Source: Cryptomeria japonica
Lineage: Eukaryota; Streptophyta; Pinopsida; Cupressales; Cupressaceae
Assembly (NCBI RefSeq): GCF_030272615.1
Contig: NC_081407.1
Location: forward strand, 316,290,456 to 316,354,455
DNA: 64,000 nt
Reading direction: 5' to 3'
The translations under genes and the position numbers were made by a program. Positions 57,448-64,000 of the stretch are shown in pieces. The notes under the pieces were generated by a model that saw nothing but the letters and a program-made list of their open reading frames with translations, was not told where the DNA came from and ran no database searches. Positions within the stretch are counted from its first letter, which is position 1. Each line of letters opens with the position of its first letter.

Positions 57448-57829
57448 GGACCAATTATGGACACATTGTGTCATGTCATGGCATAATAAGACACATTATA
57501 CCATGATGGCATAATATGTCCTATTATGCCATGACATTGCATAATGGGTCCATAGTTGGTCTTATTATATCATGTCATGGCATAATAGGACCTATTATGC
57601 CATACCATGACATTCCATAATAGTCCACCTATTATGCCATCATGGCATCACAGGTCCATCTCGAATTGCCAACTTCATCATCTAATTCATCTCCAACACT
57701 TAAACTATGCTAATTCAACATGTTTACTTAGTATTATAGGACCAATTATGGACCTATTACACCATGATGGCATAATAGGTCCTATTATGCCATGACATTG
57801 CATAATAGGTCCATAGTTGGTCCTATTAT
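57448..57829. repeat. duplicated long palindrome (GGACCAATTATGG...)
   Basis: 57733-57829 folds back on itself with arms of about 42-48 bp (GGACCAATTATGGACCTATT against AATAGGTCCATAGTTGGTCC). A second, more diverged copy lies at about 57448-57555. Many TATTATGCCATGACATTGC words are shared. Confidence 0.72.
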
Positions 57830-57911
57830 TGGATTTTTAAAAACTTATAAATACCTTTTGTATCATTTAACATATCCACACCTCAAGGATTTGGTCTTAT
57901 ATTAAAATTAA

Positions 57912-57997
57912 AAAAGAGAAAAAAGTAAACATAATTTTTTTATTCATGGGTGAAAACCATTCTTATGACACCTTGGACAAGTACCTTGGCATCATGT
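57912..57997 (+). repeat. remnant of the Tat post-pol block
   Basis: AGAGAAAAAAGTAAACA, then GGGTGAAAACCATTC, TATGACACCTTGGACAAGTACC: a third copy of the block seen in A and B, isolated from any visible pol. Confidence 0.55.
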
Positions 57998-58679
57998 ATA
58001 ATTTTTTTTTAAAAGTACCCTACACTTAGGAGTATACCATAATCCATTCAAATTCTCTTTATTCACAACCATCCTTGTCATCATCCATATCATGTATCTC
58101 ACATTCCTAGTTTTTGACCTTGATTCAAGTGTTTTAATCATTTTGAGACATGTTTTAGGAAAATTCTAATATATAAAATCTTATTTACAAAGAACTCTTA
58201 CAAAAAAATTGAGAAGATGAGTAACATATATCCACATCTCTACCAAAGTAGGGAGTATGAGTTGAACATGTGATGCCTACCTAGGTAGATATCTACCCAA
58301 GTAATCTTATCCTATCCTCTAGGTGCAAATATGCAATACAATAGTTAGCTAAATGCAAGAAAATAATGATGCGCCAACAAAGTGAATGTGCAAATTGAGG
58401 TGACACATAACATAAAAGAGAAACCACTAGATATCACATAGTTTAATCTTTTATGTTTACTTCATATTCTTTTACCCCACTTGTAGGGCATGTTTAATAT
58501 TTTCTCACTTGATTTCCTTTTTTAATCCTACTTTTACTTCATGTGTAAATTATCTCCTATTTTACATTATCTAATCTTTATGAGTAACTAGACTAATTTC
58601 CCATAATGATTTATGTCTTATACTTTAATCTTTGTTCTATCTTATGATCTTCAAGACTATTTGCTTCACATGTATGTTC
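57998..58679. other. unassigned AT-rich DNA
   Basis: Nothing recognised apart from the neighbouring remnant. Confidence 0.4.
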
Positions 58680-58689
58680 ATATAGTCCA

Positions 58690-60883
58690 TGTGTTTGAAT
58701 TAGAACTCTTAAATGAATATCATTTAGCTGATCCAATGATGGTATTACAATCATGCCAAATAGGAATACTATCTTCCTTTATCAACCAGAAGAAATGTCA
58801 AATTGCAGAGTTTTCAGTTGATCCTTTTGACAACTTTGAATTTCACCATTCTACAACTGCACGAGCATCTATGAATTTCGCTGCATCCTCAAATTTCAAT
58901 TGTTCTCTAGCAAGAGCTCTTTTTACACAGGCACTGACTCCATCATGTTCCCCCTTACCATGTCCTACTTCAAAAAAACTCCATAAATGTTGGACATTGG
59001 TTATCTTGTGAACTTTGCATAGCCAATAAAACATTCTTGCATTTTTGAATTGTCCAATGCAGTTATCTGACCATATCATATGTTGTTTCATGTCAATTTC
59101 TCTTTCCTTAAGATTATCATAAAATACCTCGAAGGAATGCTGAACAAACTCTGAAGAGTGTAATTGATTATCGCTAACATAGAAATGATACTCCCTCAAA
59201 AAAATTATGTTATCTTCTGTACTGTCATGGTCATGTCTATATATAATGTGCACAAATATGGCCACCTGCACTGAGTTGTAGTATTGTGATTGATTTTCCT
59301 CTTGTGGTTTTAGAGTATAATTTTCTGCAAAATCCACAACTGATACTATTGTTCCAACTGGAAATGTGTTCTTGCATATGCAAAACTATCCATCAAGCCA
59401 TTGGGCATGTTGGGAATATTTCACATATTTTTGGAGCAATATGAGTTTTAAACTCACTAATAAATGCATTCACACTATTTTGTTCTGTAATCAATTCTAA
59501 ACGTTTCCCCATCTTTCCATCCTTTAGAGGGTATCCTATATTTTTAAATCTCCTAACATCAACCATTTTTTGTCCAAACTCAAATGAAACATGCTTATGC
59601 AAACATTCACCTATCAAAGTGAAAGAATAGTTCCCACATAAATTGTAAAGGCCATAAATGCATGAACTGGAAAGAAATAATTGTTCATTAGGTGGTTTAA
59701 AATATAAACTTCCAATAAAATCTTTTATAGCTTCAGGTGGAACATAAACACCACAATCCTACACAAGATCATTACCATGCAACATACAACGTATATATCA
59801 AAAAACATCATAATAGTAACGAAACTGAACATGAGTTTTACAACAACAAGATATTCTTTGTTTATTGATTTTAACATACCAGGGTTTGCATTTTTCAAAT
59901 GATCTTTGACTAATTCGTAAATTCATTAACATAGATTCATCACTAAATTTTTTAAAGAATTCAGTTTGAGTCATGTCAAGAAGATGTTTTGGATGAGGAT
60001 CATGGATTTTTTATCCCACCCTTAACTTTAAAACATCTCTAGCATTTGATGAAACTCTAGTGTTATCATGCCAAAATTTTGCAATTAATTGTTTAGTTTC
60101 ATCATTTAATTTCATGTCCGACCTTTGAAGTCTACCACTAAAACTCCAACAATGGTTTAGTGGATCAATTTCAATTGTGTCTCTTCTTTTGGCTGCTCTT
60201 GACAAGGTTCTACGATGTAAGTTCAAATAGCCACTTATATCACTTAACATTCTTTTACTAACAATCATTTTGTCAACTATAGCAGTCGTTATAACTCTAC
60301 GTGTTGCATTCCTATCTTTAGATCGACTTGTTTTTCCGATAGAATCGATGGCATTGGCAACAGTAGATACAACTTGCTTATATGATTCATCTTTTCTTTT
60401 TGGTTTTGCATAAATACCTATTTTTTTCATGACTTTACGCATTTTTAACATTTTTATTAATTGTAGCATTAATTGACATTGGAATCCTAGCTTTTTATTA
60501 TAGAAAAATTGTTTATATAATCTATTCGCATGTGTTTTGATTTGTCTCCAAGAAACTAACCCATTAAGATTATCTAGCACATTGCTATCAATAGTAAACA
60601 AATTACATTCATTTTCTTTCAGAGAGAGTGGTGTAATATTTTCAATTTTTATTTCTTTTCGTATTGGTGTATGAAATTTATATCCAGCTTCATTTAAATC
60701 AACAATTTGATTGGCATCATAGTCATCAGGATTTAAAAACATACCAAGATTCGCATCCACATGAACATTTGCATCAACAGTCATACCCGTGTTTGGTTCT
60801 ACATTTCTTGCATCCATCTTGATGTCTTCAATGGTCTCATCTACAATGGGCACTGAACTAGATGCTTCAGAAGTGTTATTCAA
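58690..60883 (-). pseudogene. transposase-like gene remnant
   Basis: Reading right to left. 60883-60011 is open for 290 residues: an acidic N-terminal part, a basic region (MKKIGIYAKPKRKDESYKQ), then KFWHDNTRVSSNARDVLKLR. In the same frame, after a TAA at 60011, follow KIHDPHPKH, ISCCCKTHVQFRYYYD with further stops, and 59617-59393. After a frameshift comes 59337-58843 with DFAENYTL, HMIWSDNCIGQFKNA and FFEVGHGKGEHDG, and degraded sequence to about 58690. The ordered acidic residues in DFAENY, WSDN and GEHDG look like a DDE/D-type catalytic core, and this gene type is familiar to me as a dispersed plant family, but I cannot name its superfamily. CCC.TH may be a zinc ligand set. Confidence 0.6.
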
Positions 60884-61164
60884 TTATCGTTGTTGTGATC
60901 TTCGATCTCTTTAGCATTTTGCCTCCTTCTCTCTTTGTGCTTGAATTTCGTCTGCTACCATTGTCCTCTTTTTTTCTTTTGACGTTGCTTAGAACCCATC
61001 TTTACAAACTCCTCTTCAAAAAATAATACCTTTTTACTGAGTTCTTCACAAAATTGTGTAAAAATATTAAAAAGTACTGCCAAATGATGTAAAAAAAATT
61101 TGTCAGTACGGAATTCAATGATAGTGTGGTAAATCGATGCAGTTTGTCTTTTTTTTATAGTAAC
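60884..61164. other. 5' side of the transposase-like remnant
   Basis: AT-rich; could hold its promoter, none recognised. Confidence 0.35.
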
Positions 61165-61260
61165 GGTTACTTAGAAATGGGGGCCCATTATTAAATCCAA
61201 CAAGCAAAAAAATGGAACAGGCCCCCGTTTATAAAACAGGCCCCTGTTCAGTAGAATTTG
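61165..61260. repeat. GGGCCC-rich block, right copy
   Basis: AATGGGGGCCCATTATT, ACAGGCCCCCGTTTATAAA and the near-palindrome AACAGGCCCCTGTT. Shares words with 56510-56680; the two blocks bracket the transposase-like gene. Confidence 0.5.
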
Positions 61261-62310
61261 AATCCACAACTTGCCACTTGCCTCGGAATTAGGCTCGGGA
61301 TAGGCGTGGGATGGCCACACCTGAGACATGAACCTGCAAATTCAAATCTCCATGAATGAAAGCAGAAATATGAACTTCTGAAATAGTTTACGTGCCTCTA
61401 ATTAGAGAATTTTTATATGAAATTAAAACCCATTTCAAATTATACTGTCTAGATTCTAAATATTTAAATTTATTTAAAAATTGATTATTTAACTATTTTT
61501 CATTTAATTTATACTAAATCGGGTCTATAAATTTGAAATATTAACTAATTTTTTTAATTTATTAACTTTTTTATTTTAATGAATTTTGAAAAAAAAATTA
61601 TATGTCATCAATCTACACAAAATTCTTTTCTATTTAAAAAAAAATTCAAAAAATGTTAAGTTTACGTCAAATTATGTGGGTTGTACACGTCAAATTTTTA
61701 AAAAGATAATTACGCCCATTAAAAAAAAAATTAGAAAAAAAATATAGAAAAATATGCTCATCAATCTTCAGTGTGTTGCAAACCATTTCCCAAAACAGTT
61801 TGAGAAAATAATTTTGATTGTGTCAAAAAGTGGGGGTCGTACACATGCATGGTATGGTCCTGAAACATGCATTTTTAAAACATAGTTTTTAGAACTCCAT
61901 TCAAAAAGTTATTTTTTATTATGTGGGTGTTAAAATAAATTACATATTTGGAAAGTACACTCAGAGGGCTATCTTTTATAGTGCTGACTTTTTCCAAGAT
62001 TCAATCTCTAAGTATTTCAAAATTTAAGCTCAAATGAGACAAAATCTGAAAAACAGGGAAAACACTTCAATTTTTGGCCAAAAAGTGGACTCATCTTCTT
62101 GCACTGACCCTTTTACCTAAGTCTGAACCAATTAGTGTTTTTGCACACACGCTCAATTATCTGAGGAATTAATCTTGAGATGCAACATGTGCATTTGATC
62201 TAGGTGTTCCTGATAGCTTATTTGATCAACATACATGTCTAAATGTTTGAAGAACTAGCTTCTACACTAGAGAAGAAGATGAAGTATAAGGAAATCAAAA
62301 ATATCAAAAT
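61261..62310. other. unassigned AT-rich DNA
   Basis: Nothing recognised. Confidence 0.4.
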
Positions 62311-62705
62311 AGTATCTCTCCTTCTTCAATGACCTCAAAAATTGGAGAAATCAAGGATAGTGAAATAGGCCATGTTGACATGTCAGAGTTCATTCAAAGA
62401 ACTAAGAAGAAACCAACTATTGTTGGTATACAATTATATTGTGGCAACTTTGGAACCAAAATTCATTTTAGTTTGTGCTACTCATTTTGACAAGGAGACT
62501 AAGTCAGTGAAAGATGTTGATGGCAAGGTTTTGATCAAGTTGGATGAGGAGATTTTTTTATAAGATCTTCAAGTGTCCCACGATGGAAGATTATGTTGAA
62601 ATTACCATGAAATCTTCTCAAGAATATTATAATAAAAATGAGGAGAGATGTATGAAGAATATCAACACTAATTGGCTTGTGAAGCCAAGAGCCACAACCA
62701 CTAGG
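62311..62705 (+). pseudogene. unidentified coding remnant
   Basis: Two overlapping frames together give a protein-like text: KDVDGKVLIKLDEEIF in one frame, then KIFKCPTMEDYVEITMKSSQ and CMKNINTNWLVKPRA in another. The residue mix is that of a real protein, so a frameshift near 62555 is likely. The family is not recognised; a retroelement or repeated gene is possible. It ends at the repeat starting at 62706. Confidence 0.35.
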
Positions 62706-63004
62706 TGTTGGAATCCAAGAACACTGAGAGGGGGGGTGAATCAGTGTTCTACCAGAATGATCAATTTTAACCTTATAAAACCATGCACTCACCAACTGGT
62801 ATACTGGTACATATATAAATGAAAGAAGTAAAACAATTAATAAGCCAATCACACAAATGAATACCATAAAATACAGAATTATACGTAGAAAACCTCAAAG
62901 AGGAAAAACTACGGTGGGTTTGTGACCCACAATATCAATCCACTAGCCATATGAAAATATATTACAAAATATGGGGGCCTGCACATGTAGGAAGGCTTAC
63001 AGCC
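62706..63004 (+). repeat. dispersed repeat with G-loop hairpin, copy 1
   Basis: Begins TGTTGGAATCC. AGAACACTGA and TCAGTGTTCT form a perfect 10-bp stem around the loop GAGGGGGGGTGAA. Followed by an AGAAAACCTCAAAGAGGAAA segment. Possibly the start of an LTR; its other end is not seen. Confidence 0.5.
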
Positions 63005-64000
63005 TGTTAGACACAATGCACCACTGAGAGGGGGGTGAATAAGTGGTTCTCAATCTTTTATGCTTTAACTATCCTATGAGAGTATACCGGTTCTTAGATT
63101 CTAACTCAATGTAGACTTACCAATTAGAGGAGAGACCACCACAAATGCAAACACACACAAAGGGACATCACATTAAACCAATATGTATGAGGAAAACCCA
63201 AGATGGGAAAAACCTCGGTGAGAAATGTTGTTAGAGACTACTCCTCCAATCCAGCCTCACAATGAAATATGTTACAAAGTTTAGGGCACCAACCCAAGGA
63301 GCTACAACCCTTGATTTAGGGCACCAACCCAAGGAGCACCAACCCCTGACTGATTTATGAGCTACACTGCAAAGGAGCTACAACCCCTGTATCAAGCTAC
63401 AACTCAGTGATCTTAATAATAATATCAATTACAAAAGTAGTTATATTGTTACAAGTGAATCTTGTAACCATTGCATATACTTCACTCTTTCGGTGAGACA
63501 CCTTCTCTGCTACACTTATTCACCTCTCTCTACTATTGCTTTACCGATCTACACTCTATCAGTTACTTTTCTCTACATCTGCTTCGTCAGATCTCTCCTT
63601 CACTATTCTGCACTTTAGCACCCTCTGTTATCTTCTTGCCGGTACAAGCACCTACCAGTTATATTCTCTGATGCAATCTAGCTACTTTACCGATTGATTA
63701 AACCATACTGGTTGAACCCTCTGTTAAACCCTATCACCGGTTTAACCTTCACTCAATCACTATTATCTTCTTCTATTTTCACTCTAACTGATCTGAATTT
63801 TCTCATGCAGCATTCAGTCACTTCGCAACAACTCTATCCTCTCCCACCCAGCAGCTCTTAACAATATCTTTGGCTTGCATATTTATACCCCAGTCTTCTC
63901 AAAAAAAGCCAATTCAAATCACAGGCAGTTAGGGTTCCCTCATCAACCTCAAGGCAAACTAAATCCAATCCGATCGTATCTGATTTGATCACCCAGACAA
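63005..64000 (+). repeat. dispersed repeat with G-loop hairpin, copy 2 (runs off the window)
   Basis: Begins TGTTAGACACAATGC. ACCACT and AGTGGT enclose GAGAGGGGGGTGAATA. Followed by GGAAAACCCAAGATGGGAAA, similar in position to copy 1. 63280-63400 repeats a CAACCCAAGGAGCTACAACC phrase. The rest is TC-rich with no gene seen; the window ends inside it. Confidence 0.5.

Overview
The window reads as nuclear DNA of a large, repeat-rich seed-plant genome. It is AT-rich, has one short cellular-type gene at the left edge (608-1117), and is otherwise built from LTR retrotransposons, a large solo LTR, a SINE, a decayed transposase-like gene and many short hairpin-forming repeats. The density and length of the elements would suit a gymnosperm (perhaps a conifer), but nothing seen here proves the taxon.

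Layout. 11-167: tRNA-derived SINE on the minus strand with a 10-bp target duplication. 608-1117: intact gene for a small secreted protein, resembling pectin methylesterase/invertase inhibitors. 2832-7867: 5.0-kb minus-strand solo LTR (TSD ATTTT), related at its ends to the LTRs of element C. 8044-28667: element A, a Ty3/gypsy element of the Tat type (770-bp LTRs, TSD ATTAG). It holds a broken gag-pro, a nested Ty1/copia element on the minus strand (about 14325-19954, intact 1342-residue gag-pol, one LTR visible), a broken RT-RNaseH-second RNaseH-integrase, and a decayed antisense gene with a plant mobile domain (PMD). 28705-44809: element B, a second Tat-type element (LTRs 1857 and 1880 bp, TSD CTAAT), inserted only 37 bp after A. 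Its pol is nearly intact and a G-patch-like segment lies between protease and RT. 45069-51869: element C, a decayed chromovirus-type Ty3/gypsy element with LTRs of about 990 bp. 51870-58600: non-coding, with foldbacks and low-complexity arrays. 58680-60883 (minus): remnant of a transposase-like gene. 62300-64000: a coding remnant and two related repeats that start with a G-loop hairpin.

How the parts relate. Elements A and B share gene order and several non-coding blocks: a leader core, a UNCG-type hairpin just after the pol stop, and a long hairpin just before the polypurine tract. A degenerate third copy of the post-pol block lies near 57950. The strongest unexplained signals are structural. 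Tandem arrays of short hairpins occur in the element C-type LTRs, and their stems differ from unit to unit while staying self-complementary. A CGCGTCTGTG-type repeat lies upstream of gag in A and, inverted, upstream of the antisense PMD gene.
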